59,127 bases of DNA, from assembly GCF_900128955.1 (NCBI RefSeq), contig NZ_FQTY01000017.1:1-59127 (forward strand), given 5' to 3'. The translations under genes and the position numbers were made by a program. This document shows positions 43,121 to 50,861 of the stretch, one piece after another. Numbering within the stretch: the first letter of the stretch is position 1; each line of letters opens with the position of its first letter. Below the pieces are notes generated by a model. The model was not told the origin of the DNA and did not search any database. It saw only the letters and a program-made list of their open reading frames with translations. Source of the stretch: Tissierella praeacuta DSM 18095 (GTDB lineage: Bacteria > Bacillota > Clostridia > Tissierellales > Tissierellaceae).

Positions 43121-44860
43121 ATGGGTATAAATAAAAAGATGAAGATTATTTTATCTATAGCTATTTCCATTGTTATATTATTTACTGGATTGGTTTACAT
43201 GAAGAATAAAAACAAAGTAGAGGAAATCCCCTATACTTTATTTTTAATTCATGTACAAAAGAATTTAGTAGAAGAAGTAGAACTATCAAATAATGGGAAG
43301 ATAAAAATTAAACTTAAAAATGGTGATACTGTAATTACTGATAATCCAAGGACGGAGAAATTTAAAGAAGAATTATTGTTATATGATGTAAAGGTAGTAG
43401 AAAAAAATGGAAATATAAACCAAGCATTGCCTATGTTTTTATTGGTTTCTGCTATGGGGTTTATGGTATTTTACTTAAATAGAAATGTATCTAAGCAGGC
43501 GGAAAAAGAAATGTCTAATATGTCAAATTTAGATACAGAAACTTCTTCTAAAAAAATTACTTTTGATGATGTAGCAGGTAATGAGGAGGCTAAAGAATCT
43601 TTAATGGATATGGTGGATTTTATAAAAAATCCAGAAATATATAATAAATTTGGTGCAAGACTGCCTAGAGGGGTACTTTTATATGGTGCTCCAGGAACAG
43701 GTAAGACACTTTTAGCAAAGGCAATGGCTGGAGAAGCAGATGTTCCATTTTATGCTGTATCAGGTTCGGATTTTGTACAAGTATATGCAGGACTTGGAGC
43801 TAGTCGTATAAGAGAATTATTTAAAAAAGCAAAAGATGCAGGAAAATCAGTTATATTTATTGATGAGATTGATTCTTTGGGGAAAAAGAGAAAATCTGGA
43901 AATAATCCATCAGGTAGCGAAGAAGGAGATAGAACATTAAATGCACTTCTAACTGAAATGTCTGGGTTTAAGGATAATGAGGGAATTATTGTAGTAGCTG
44001 CTACAAATAGAATAGATATATTAGATGAGGCATTATTGAGACCTGGAAGATTTGATAGACAAGTGGAAGTTTCTCTCCCAGATGTAAATGGAAGATATGA
44101 AATACTTAAACTGCACAGTAAAAATAAGCCTATTTCCAAAAACGTGGATTTAAAAAAGATTGCATTGGAAACTATTTATTTCAGCGGTGCAAAACTTGAA
44201 AACTTGATGAATGAATCTGCTATTATTGCAGTAAAAGAGAAATCAAAAGAGATTTCCATGGAGCATGTAAATAAGGCATATTACTCAGTATTGGTAGGAG
44301 ATGAGAAGAAGGATAGGTCTTCAATAGATTATAGAGATAAAGAAATAACTGCTTATCATGAAGCGGGACATGCTTTAGTGACAAAATTAATAGCAAAAAA
44401 CAATAGGGTAACAAAGGTAAGTATAATACCTAGCACAAAAGGAATGGGAGGATTTAGTTTAAATATTCCTCCAGATAAAATGTATCAAACGAAAAAAGAC
44501 ATATTATCAAATATAATGATTGCTCTTGGCGGAAGGGCAGCAGAAGAGATAATATATGGTAAGGAGGAAATAACTACTGGTGCTTCTTCAGATTTGGAAA
44601 AAGCTACAGACATGGCTTTATCTATGATTGGTATATTTGGCATGGATGATACAGTAGGCTTGTTAAATTACAATGTTTTATCTAATAGAAATACTGATGA
44701 TAGCAGTTTATTAAATAGGGCTAAGGAAATATTAAATGAACTCTATTTAGAAACAATTAATTTATTAAAAAGTCATATAAATGACTTAAATATTGTAGCA
44801 GAAAAGCTTATAGAAAAAGAAGTACTATACGAAGAAGAGCTTAACAGCATATTGTGCTAG
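43121..44860 (+). CDS. ftsH: FtsH-family ATP-dependent zinc metalloprotease
   Basis: The 579-residue protein has a membrane segment at 8-25, a short external domain (to about 103), a second membrane segment (104-120), an AAA module with Walker A GAPGTGKT (188-195), Walker B VIFIDEIDSLG, second region homology LLRPGRFDRQ and a peptidase domain with HEAGH at 413-417 and the third zinc ligand Asp in SDLEKAT. It degrades membrane and unstable cytosolic proteins. It is shorter than the usual 600-650 residues because the C-terminus ends soon after the peptidase domain. Probably a second, accessory FtsH. It is a single gene, with AAAGGAGAG 8 bases before ATG and no hflB-type neighbours. Confidence 0.93.
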   Translation: MGINKKMKIILSIAISIVILFTGLVYMKNKNKVEEIPYTLFLIHVQKNLVEEVELSNNGKIKIKLKNGDTVITDNPRTEKFKEELLLYDVKVVEKNGNINQALPMFLLVSAMGFMVFYLNRNVSKQAEKEMSNMSNLDTETSSKKITFDDVAGNEEAKESLMDMVDFIKNPEIYNKFGARLPRGVLLYGAPGTGKTLLAKAMAGEADVPFYAVSGSDFVQVYAGLGASRIRELFKKAKDAGKSVIFIDEIDSLGKKRKSGNNPSGSEEGDRTLNALLTEMSGFKDNEGIIVVAATNRIDILDEALLRPGRFDRQVEVSLPDVNGRYEILKLHSKNKPISKNVDLKKIALETIYFSGAKLENLMNESAIIAVKEKSKEISMEHVNKAYYSVLVGDEKKDRSSIDYRDKEITAYHEAGHALVTKLIAKNNRVTKVSIIPSTKGMGGFSLNIPPDKMYQTKKDILSNIMIALGGRAAEEIIYGKEEITTGASSDLEKATDMALSMIGIFGMDDTVGLLNYNVLSNRNTDDSSLLNRAKEILNELYLETINLLKSHINDLNIVAEKLIEKEVLYEEELNSILC

Positions 44861-44890
44861 ATACAAGAAATAATAAAATCATCAGTTTAC

Positions 44891-45138
44891 TTGAAAAAAT
44901 ATATAAAGAGATGTATAATAAATATAGAAAAACTTTCTGCGGTGTACGTTGTCTCTGATAATTCAACCGACATAACAGACATGGGAGTCTGCGTTTAGCA
45001 TTGTATAACAAGCCTTTTCGAGAGGAAGTTAGAAAATGCTAACAGGAAACCCCCTTTTAATAAGGCGGGCATGAATTAGCTGAGTTGACGGCATTGCGGG
45101 AAAAACCCTCTTAAAGCTAGCTTTAAGAGGGTTTTTTT
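44891..45138 (+). ncRNA. ssrS: Probable 6S RNA (ssrS-like) with its promoter and terminator
   Basis: TTGAAA (44891-44896), 17 bases and TATAAT (44914-44919) form a strong promoter; transcription should begin about 44926. The RNA has a closing stem (CTGCGGTG near 44937 with CATTGCGG near 45092), long irregular helices, unpaired GACATGGGAGTCTG and GAGAGGAAGTTAGAAAA, and ends in a strong hairpin (ACCCTCTTAAAG/CTTTAAGAGGGT, 45105-45132, then T-run). Roughly 170-180 bases before the terminator, lack of an open frame, the TGCGGTG start and GACGGCATTGCGGG end match Firmicute 6S RNAs as I recall them. It would bind RNA polymerase sigma-A holoenzyme. I am sure of a structured RNA gene, less so of the name. 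Confidence 0.72.
45104..45138. terminator. Terminator of the structured RNA, shared with the convergent PHP gene
   Basis: ACCCTCTTAAAG (45105-45116), a CTAG loop and CTTTAAGAGGGT (45121-45132) form 12 base pairs with TTTTTT on the right. The left side begins with AAAAA, so it also ends transcription coming from the minus-strand gene that stops at 45137. Confidence 0.9.
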
Positions 45139-45937
45139 ATATAATATTTATAGGGTATTTTTTTCTTTCTTTAAATATATGGATATATTTAAATCCTAAT
45201 TCTTTTAGCATTTTTTCTACAGCTCTATATTTATATCCTATGTTATCGGGAGTATGAGAATCGGAACCTACAGTTATTATCTCTCCTCCTAATTCTTTGT
45301 AAAGCTTTAATATTTGAATTTTAGGATGAAAATAGCCTAATCCATATCTCATTCCAGCAGTATTTATTTCAATACCTTTACCATTTTCAATAAGAAGTTT
45401 CAAAATACATTCTACAAGATTATAATAATCATCATATCTAGGAATAGAAGAATAGCTTTCAAAATATCTGTCTATATAATCAAGATGACTCAAGATATCA
45501 AAATTGCTAAAATTTTTTACACAATAATACATATCTTTATAATATTGTTCTAAAGCATCTATTGGCTTAATTCCTTTAGTAAAGTTATCAGCATGTATAT
45601 CTAACTTATTTACTGCATGAATTGACATTAATACAAAATCAAAATCATTATCACTTATAAAATTATTATACCTTTCAATTAAATGAGGTTGAATTCCAAT
45701 TTCTACTCCTGCTAATATTTCAATATCCTTTATATATTTATATTTTACTTGTCTAATATTTTTAAAATAATCAGAAGTTCTAAAAACGAAATCAATCCTT
45801 TGTGATGTAGAGTCAAAATCAACATGATCAGTAAAACATATGGATTTCATGTTTTTATTAATTGCAGCTAATACCATATCTTCCATAGATGTTTTTGAAT
45901 CAATGGAATATTCACTATGAATATGAAAATCATACAT
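45137..45937 (-). CDS. PHP-domain phosphatase, histidinol-phosphatase (HisJ/HisK) type
   Basis: The 266-residue protein begins MYDFHIHSEYSIDSKTSMED, which has the HxH of PHP enzymes, followed by CFTDHVDFD near residue 35, GVEIGIQPHLIERYN (Glu ligand), HLDYIDRYFE, and GSDSHTPDNIGYKY near the C-terminus, the remaining metal-ligand residues. Such proteins dephosphorylate histidinol phosphate or other small phosphates using a trinuclear metal centre. No histidine biosynthesis genes are near, so the real substrate may differ. The start overlaps none of its neighbours, with AGGAGTG upstream on the minus strand. Confidence 0.87.
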   Translation of the reverse strand: MYDFHIHSEYSIDSKTSMEDMVLAAINKNMKSICFTDHVDFDSTSQRIDFVFRTSDYFKNIRQVKYKYIKDIEILAGVEIGIQPHLIERYNNFISDNDFDFVLMSIHAVNKLDIHADNFTKGIKPIDALEQYYKDMYYCVKNFSNFDILSHLDYIDRYFESYSSIPRYDDYYNLVECILKLLIENGKGIEINTAGMRYGLGYFHPKIQILKLYKELGGEIITVGSDSHTPDNIGYKYRAVEKMLKELGFKYIHIFKERKKYPINII

Positions 45938-46103
45938 TTATTTAACACTCCTAAAAAGTTATTGTTTAAGATATTCTACTAGAAATTTACTAATTAGTAA
46001 AGGAGTATAAATAAAATATTAAATGCTAGAAAGAATAAATTTTACAAGACTGAGGGACAATTAATTATATAAAATATTATTAATTTAATTAGGAGGGATT
46101 TTA

Positions 46104-46289
46104 TTGGAATTAACTACAAAAGAAATTGTAAAAAAGATGATATTAGATTCTCAGGAGATGGTAAGAGATTATGAAGTGCATTCAAAAAAAGTAAATGATA
46201 GTGAAATAGCAGATATTTTTAAGAAATTTGCAGAAGAATGTGGATATCAAGCTTCAGAATTACAAAAAATATTAAAAGACAAGTTCTAA
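46104..46289 (+). CDS. Small helical protein, 61 residues
   Basis: TTG 46104 follows AGGAGGG by 6-7 bases. The product MELTTKEIVKKMILDSQEMV is amphipathic and entirely helical, like half of a ferritin-like helix hairpin (EIADIFKKFAEECGYQASEL). The family is not known to me. It precedes the YtxH-like gene by 105 bases and may share the same general stress context. Confidence 0.68.
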   Translation: MELTTKEIVKKMILDSQEMVRDYEVHSKKVNDSEIADIFKKFAEECGYQASELQKILKDKF

Positions 46290-46394
46290 GTTCAATTAAA
46301 AATTGTGACATATGTTTAAGATATATTGATTATAAAATAGGTTTTGGGGTAAAAATTTAATATTAGAATCACAAAATATAAGGGGGAATTTAAT

Positions 46395-46799
46395 ATGATA
46401 AATAAATTTATTGAAGAAAAAAGGAAAAGAATTGAAAAAGAAAAAAAGAAGGAAGTAGCAAAGAATGTTGCAGTAGGTACAGCTATTGGTACTGCCATAG
46501 GAGCAGCAGCAGGAATATTACTTGCTCCAAAATCAGGAAAGGAAACTAGAGAAGATATATCAAAAAAATCAAAAGATGTAGCTGAAAACATTAAAAATAC
46601 CGTAAATGATCAAATTGAAGCAACAAAGGATTTTCAGGAAAAGGTTAAGGCTGAAATAAAGAATGTATATAATGGCATAAAAGAAAAGAAAGATGAAATA
46701 GTTGATGAAATTGAAATAGAAGTTGAAGAGTTAAAAGATGAGTTAGAGGATAAGAAGGAGTGCGAAGATACAGATAAAAATGAAAAAGAATCTTATTAG
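46395..46799 (+). CDS. YtxH-domain protein
   Basis: The 134-residue protein opens with a highly charged Lys/Glu stretch (RKRIEKEKKKEVAKN), then the glycine-rich hydrophobic segment AVGTAIGTAIGAAAGILLAP and KSGKETREDI that define YtxH proteins, then a long charged coiled coil ending in DKKECEDTDKNEKES. It is anchored in the membrane by the glycine-rich helix. It is the partner of the DUF948 protein that starts 11 bases on; ytxG and ytxH are cotranscribed general stress genes in Bacillus. AAGGGGGAA precedes the ATG. Confidence 0.88.
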   Translation: MINKFIEEKRKRIEKEKKKEVAKNVAVGTAIGTAIGAAAGILLAPKSGKETREDISKKSKDVAENIKNTVNDQIEATKDFQEKVKAEIKNVYNGIKEKKDEIVDEIEIEVEELKDELEDKKECEDTDKNEKESY

Positions 46800-46810
46800 G
46801 AGGTGTAGTG

Positions 46811-47284
46811 ATGACAGCTACACTTACAGTTCAAGATTTATTTAAACTACTCCTTTTTTTACTTGGGATTGGTGGATTATCATATTTAATTTTAGTTTTA
46901 AGAAATATAAACAAGATAATAACTCAAGTAAACCTTATTGTAGAAGATAATAAAAAAAATATAGATGGTACGCTTAAACAATTACCAATAATAAGTGAAA
47001 ATATTTCTTCAATTACTAAAAGTACAGATATAGCATTAAAAGATTTGACACCAGAAATAAATGATTTGGTCAGTAATATAAATGATATATCAGGAAAAGT
47101 AGGATCTATTACTGATTCCGTTGATAGTACAACCCATAAGGTATCTGAAACCTTTGATGTTATTTCTGAGAGTATATCTGAAACGGCATTTGCATTTCAA
47201 TATAATATAAAGAATATAGATAATTATATTAGGTTAATTGTTGAGATAATAGAAGCCATTAGAAATGCCATCAAGAAAAAGTAA
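46811..47284 (+). CDS. DUF948-family (YtxG-like) membrane protein
   Basis: I chose ATG 46811, six bases from TAGGAGGTG; GTG 46808 is also in frame. The 157-residue protein has one membrane segment (about 10-29, LFKLLLFLLGIGGLSYLILV) followed by a long coiled-coil domain with heptad-like repeats (TKSTDIALKDLTPEINDLVSNI), as in YtxG. It probably acts with the upstream YtxH-like protein at the membrane. A terminator follows at once (47281). Confidence 0.84.
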   Translation: MTATLTVQDLFKLLLFLLGIGGLSYLILVLRNINKIITQVNLIVEDNKKNIDGTLKQLPIISENISSITKSTDIALKDLTPEINDLVSNINDISGKVGSITDSVDSTTHKVSETFDVISESISETAFAFQYNIKNIDNYIRLIVEIIEAIRNAIKKK

Positions 47285-47316
47285 GAACCCGGATACTAGG
47301 GTTCTTACTTTTATTA
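47281..47316 (+). terminator. Rho-independent terminator of the ytxH-ytxG-like operon
   Basis: GTAAGAACCC (47281-47290) and GGGTTCTTAC (47299-47308) pair perfectly with an 8-base loop, followed by TTTTATTA. The stop codon of the DUF948 gene lies within the stem. Confidence 0.88.
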
Positions 47317-47454
47317 TAGGTCTTAGGCATTAGATTTAGGATTAAAATAGTTTTAAAATTATTGAATTATTGATATAATAGTGTATAATTAATCAGCTCA
47401 AAATTAAGATTTTATAATAATATAATTAATATATTTAATGAGAGGTTGATATTT

Positions 47455-48339
47455 ATGAAAAAGGTAAAGGTAATTTATAATCCGTCTTCTGGAAGACAAT
47501 CTACAGAAAGAAGAGTAGATCGCTTGTGTAAACTTTTATTAGATGACGGATATTTAGTAAATAAATTTATTACAAGACAAAAAAATGATGCAATGAATGA
47601 AACTATAAAAACGTGTAAAGAAGATTGGGATATTATAATAGTTAGTGGTGGTGATGGAACAGTTAATGAAGTAGCAAAAGGTATGGTAAAAGGTGAGACA
47701 AAGATTCCAGTAGCTATTTTATCTTCAGGAACTGTAAATGATTTTGCTAACTATATGAAAATCCCTAAAAATATTATGGATTTTTATAATATGATAAAAA
47801 AAGGAAATTTTATAGATGTGGATTTAGGCAAAGTTAATGATGAGTATTTTGTAAATGTGGCAGCAGGTGGAATTTTATCAAATGTAGGCTATCAAGTTTT
47901 ACCAGAGACCAAAATGGTATTAGGAAGAATGGCTTATTATATAGAGGGGCTAAAAGAAATAACTCTTCAAAATTTTGAACCTATAGAATTAAATATAGAA
48001 AGTGAAGAATGTTCTTTAAAAGAGGAGGTATTGTTATTTATAATATCTAATAGTTCATCAATTGGAGGTTTTAAAAAGTTAGCACCAAAAGCAGATGTTG
48101 AAGATGGATTGTTGGATATAGTAATCATAAAAAAATCAGGTGTACAAGATTTAGCTAATATATTTATCAATATATTTAGTGGTGATCATATTAATCATCA
48201 AAATGTTTTATATTTTAAATCAAAACATGTAAAATTATCTACTAAAAAAGATGTACCTATTGATATAGATGGTGAATATGGAGGTAAACTTCCCGCTAGT
48301 TTTGAGATTGTACCGAAGGGATTTAGGATTATGGTATAG
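47455..48339 (+). CDS. Diacylglycerol-kinase-family lipid kinase (DgkB/YegS-like)
   Basis: ATG 47455 follows GAGAGG by 9 bases; a TTG at 47446 is also in frame but touches the site. The 294-residue protein has the fold's markers: YNPSSGRQSTERRVD at the start, IIVSGGDGTVNEVAKGM near residue 62, ILSSGTVNDFANYMKIPKN, VNVAAGGIL, and a closing IDIDGEYGGKLPASFEIVP. It phosphorylates a lipid such as diacylglycerol or a related species. Isolated gene. Its stop lies inside a pentanucleotide tandem repeat. Confidence 0.92.
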   Translation: MKKVKVIYNPSSGRQSTERRVDRLCKLLLDDGYLVNKFITRQKNDAMNETIKTCKEDWDIIIVSGGDGTVNEVAKGMVKGETKIPVAILSSGTVNDFANYMKIPKNIMDFYNMIKKGNFIDVDLGKVNDEYFVNVAAGGILSNVGYQVLPETKMVLGRMAYYIEGLKEITLQNFEPIELNIESEECSLKEEVLLFIISNSSSIGGFKKLAPKADVEDGLLDIVIIKKSGVQDLANIFINIFSGDHINHQNVLYFKSKHVKLSTKKDVPIDIDGEYGGKLPASFEIVPKGFRIMV

Positions 48340-48368
48340 TATAGTATAGTATAGTATAGTATAGTATA
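48335..48368 (+). repeat. Pentanucleotide tandem repeat (TATAG)6 plus partial copy
   Basis: TATAG is repeated six times from 48335 and then degrades to TATAT. The first copy holds the stop codon of the lipid kinase gene. The repeat fills the space before the MarR gene's -10-like TATAAT (48379-48384). Such slippage-prone tracts are unusual in this window; no other microsatellite of this length is seen. Confidence 0.9.
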
Positions 48369-48402
48369 TTACTATTTATATAATATAAAAAGGAGAATTT
48401 TA

Positions 48403-48849
48403 ATGGATGAAAATTTAAATTGTGAAAATGTAGCTAATATAGAAAAACATTTAAGAAAAGTAGATTATATTATAAGGAGAAAAGGTAGAGAGATATTATC
48501 TGATTTTAATATTACTGTGCCACAATTTTCAGCTTTACAGATTTTAATAAATTATGGAGACATGACTATTGGAGAATTGAGTCAAAAAATGGCTCTAGCA
48601 TGTAGTACCATAACAGATCTTATAGATAGGATGGAAAAGTCAGATTTAGTAATTAGAAAAAAGGATGAAAAGGATAAAAGGGTTGTAAGAGTAGAAGTGC
48701 TTCCTAAGGGCTATGATATCTTAGAAAAGGTACTTAAGAAACGTATTGATTTTTTAACTGGCAAATTAAGTGATTTTAGTGATGAAGATAAGGATAAATT
48801 GAATCTAGGTTTGAAGTCTCTTTATGAGGCTATGAAAGATGAAATATAA
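48403..48849 (+). CDS. MarR-family transcriptional regulator
   Basis: The 148-residue protein has the MarR winged helix: FNITVPQFSALQILINYGDM, LSQKMALACSTITDLIDRME and wing KKDEKDKRVVRVEVLPKGYD, with dimer-forming N- and C-terminal helices. AAAAGGAG lies 8 bases before the ATG. Adjacent genes give no clear target. The microsatellite lies just upstream. Confidence 0.9.
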   Translation: MDENLNCENVANIEKHLRKVDYIIRRKGREILSDFNITVPQFSALQILINYGDMTIGELSQKMALACSTITDLIDRMEKSDLVIRKKDEKDKRVVRVEVLPKGYDILEKVLKKRIDFLTGKLSDFSDEDKDKLNLGLKSLYEAMKDEI

Positions 48850-49319
48850 GTTTAGAAACTATCTTATGATGATTTACAATTATTTTACATTTGATTTTGA
48901 TGATACATAAAAGATTATGAGTTTGAATAAGCCTTTACATATATGTAAAATATATATCAACAACTAAATATAAGAGTTTATAAAAGTTATACATATTTAA
49001 ATAAAATGCTTAAAACCTGCTTCTTTAAAGAAGAAAGAGTTTGATTTTAATAGCTTTAATTTAGCTAAGAATTTGAAAAATATATTTGCACCTATAATAT
49101 AAATAAAAATATTTACTATTTTATAATATAATATGTTATAATTAATAAAAGCTTTAGAAAATTTTCCATCATTTAAAAGTAGGGGAGATTATGTCTAAAA
49201 AACTATTTATTTTAAGAAAATACATTAAATTTAAAAACCACAGATATTTCTGTGGTTTTTTAAATACACTTTAATTAGGTAGTGAAATATATTAATGAAA
49301 TTGAATGGAGGGTTGTATT
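48850..49319 (+). promoter_or_regulatory. Leader region of the hut operon with promoter, intrinsic terminator and short reading frame
   Basis: After about 260 bases of AT-rich DNA with no gene, TTTACT (49112-49117) and TATAAT (49137-49142, 19-base spacer) form a usable promoter. The leader then contains a 27-codon frame (49191-49274, MSKKLFILRKYIKFKNHRYF...) with GGGGAG 6 bases before its ATG. It runs right through a strong hairpin with T-run at 49229-49265 (AAAAACCACAGA/TCTGTGGTTTTT). That hairpin would end most transcripts before hutH at 49320. Regulation by antitermination (HutP in Bacillus) or by leader translation is inference. Confidence 0.62.
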
Positions 49320-50849
49320 ATGGAAAAAGTATTTATTGACGGCAATAGCTTAACTTTAGAAGAGTTTATAAGAGTAACTAGATTAGGTGTAGAGGTAGAA
49401 TTATGTGAGGAAGCAGTAACTAGGGTAGAAGAAGCCCGTAGGTTAGTGGATAAGTTTGTAAATGAAAATAAGGTTGTTTATGGTATAACTACAGGATTTG
49501 GAAAATTTAGTGATGTAGTAATTACTGGTGAGGAAACTAAGGTATTGCAAAGAAACCTTATAATAAGTCATGCTTGTGGAGTGGGTAATCCTTTAGGTGA
49601 AGATATAGTTAGAGGGATTATGTTACTTAGAGCAAATGCATTAGCTAAAGGTTTTTCAGGCATAAGACTATCTACATTAAATACCTTAGTTGAAATGTTA
49701 AATAAAGGAGTTCATCCTATTATTCCAGAAAAGGGTTCTCTAGGTGCAAGTGGTGACTTAGCACCATTAGCTCATATGGTATTGGTTATGATAGGAGAGG
49801 GAGAAGCCATATATCAAGGTAAAAGAATGTCTGGTAAAGAAGCAATGGAAAAGGCCAATATATCAACCATTGAGTTAACTTCTAAAGAAGGATTAGCCTT
49901 AATCAATGGAACCCAAGTAATGACCTCTATAGGTGCGTTAACTATATATGATTCTATAATGCTTAGCAAGACAGCTGATATTGCAGCTTCATTAACTATT
50001 GAAGCATTAAATGGAATTACAGACGCTTTTGACTCTAGAGTTCATAAAGTAAGAGCACATGAAGGTCAAATCAATACAGGCAAAAACCTATTAGCTTTAC
50101 TAGAGGAGAGCTCAATGACTACTCGACAAGGAGACATTAGAGTACAAGATGCTTACTCATTAAGATGCATACCTCAAATACACGGAGGAAGTAAAGATTG
50201 TTTTAAATATGTAAAAGAAAAAATTGAAATTGAAATGAATTCAGCAACAGATAACCCTTTAATTTTTGTTGAAGAGGAAGAAGTTATTTCAGGTGGGAAT
50301 TTTCACGGGCAGCCAATGGCTCTAAGCTTTGACTTTTTAGGCATAGGATTATCTGAATTAGCTAATTTATCTGAAAGAAGACTTGAAAGGCTAGTGAATC
50401 CTTCATTAAGTAATGGATTACCTGCATTTTTAGTTAATAAAGGAGGACTTAATTCAGGTTTTATGATAGTTCAGTATTCAGCAGCCTCCTTAGTATCAGA
50501 AAATAAAGTGTTAGCACATCCAGCTAGTGTGGATTCCATACCATCATCTGCTAATCAAGAAGACCACGTATCTATGGGAACCATTGCTGCAAGGAAAGCT
50601 AGGGAAATAATGGGGAATGTGAGAAAGGTTATTGCTATGGAAATTTTGGCAGCCTGTCAAGCAATTGATTTAAGAGGTAATAAAGGATTGGGAAAAGGAA
50701 GCAATATAGCTTATAATATAATAAGAGATAATATCGAATTTATTGAAGATGACAGAGTAATGTATCTAGATATTAATAAATGTGAGGACATAATTAAATC
50801 TGAGAAAATAGTAAATAAAGTTGAAGAAGAATTAGGAGTATTACTATAA
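49320..50849 (+). CDS. hutH: Histidine ammonia-lyase HutH
   Basis: ATG 49320 follows GGAGGG by 7-8 bases; the longer TTG start 15 bases earlier lies before that site. The 509-residue enzyme removes ammonia from L-histidine to give urocanate. It has the Ala-Ser-Gly triad (143-145 in LGASGDLAPLA) that forms the MIO cofactor, plus YGITTGFGKFSDV, SATDNPLI and SSANQEDHVSMG. First gene of hutH-hutU-ftcD-hutI; hutU starts 12 bases later. Confidence 0.97.
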   Translation: MEKVFIDGNSLTLEEFIRVTRLGVEVELCEEAVTRVEEARRLVDKFVNENKVVYGITTGFGKFSDVVITGEETKVLQRNLIISHACGVGNPLGEDIVRGIMLLRANALAKGFSGIRLSTLNTLVEMLNKGVHPIIPEKGSLGASGDLAPLAHMVLVMIGEGEAIYQGKRMSGKEAMEKANISTIELTSKEGLALINGTQVMTSIGALTIYDSIMLSKTADIAASLTIEALNGITDAFDSRVHKVRAHEGQINTGKNLLALLEESSMTTRQGDIRVQDAYSLRCIPQIHGGSKDCFKYVKEKIEIEMNSATDNPLIFVEEEEVISGGNFHGQPMALSFDFLGIGLSELANLSERRLERLVNPSLSNGLPAFLVNKGGLNSGFMIVQYSAASLVSENKVLAHPASVDSIPSSANQEDHVSMGTIAARKAREIMGNVRKVIAMEILAACQAIDLRGNKGLGKGSNIAYNIIRDNIEFIEDDRVMYLDINKCEDIIKSEKIVNKVEEELGVLL

Positions 50850-50861
50850 GGAGGAGATTTT

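Noticed and set aside
48335-48368. The pentanucleotide repeat as a CRISPR or phase-variable coding repeat.
   Set aside because: It has no spacers, and lies after the stop codon, so no protein frame is switched by copy changes.
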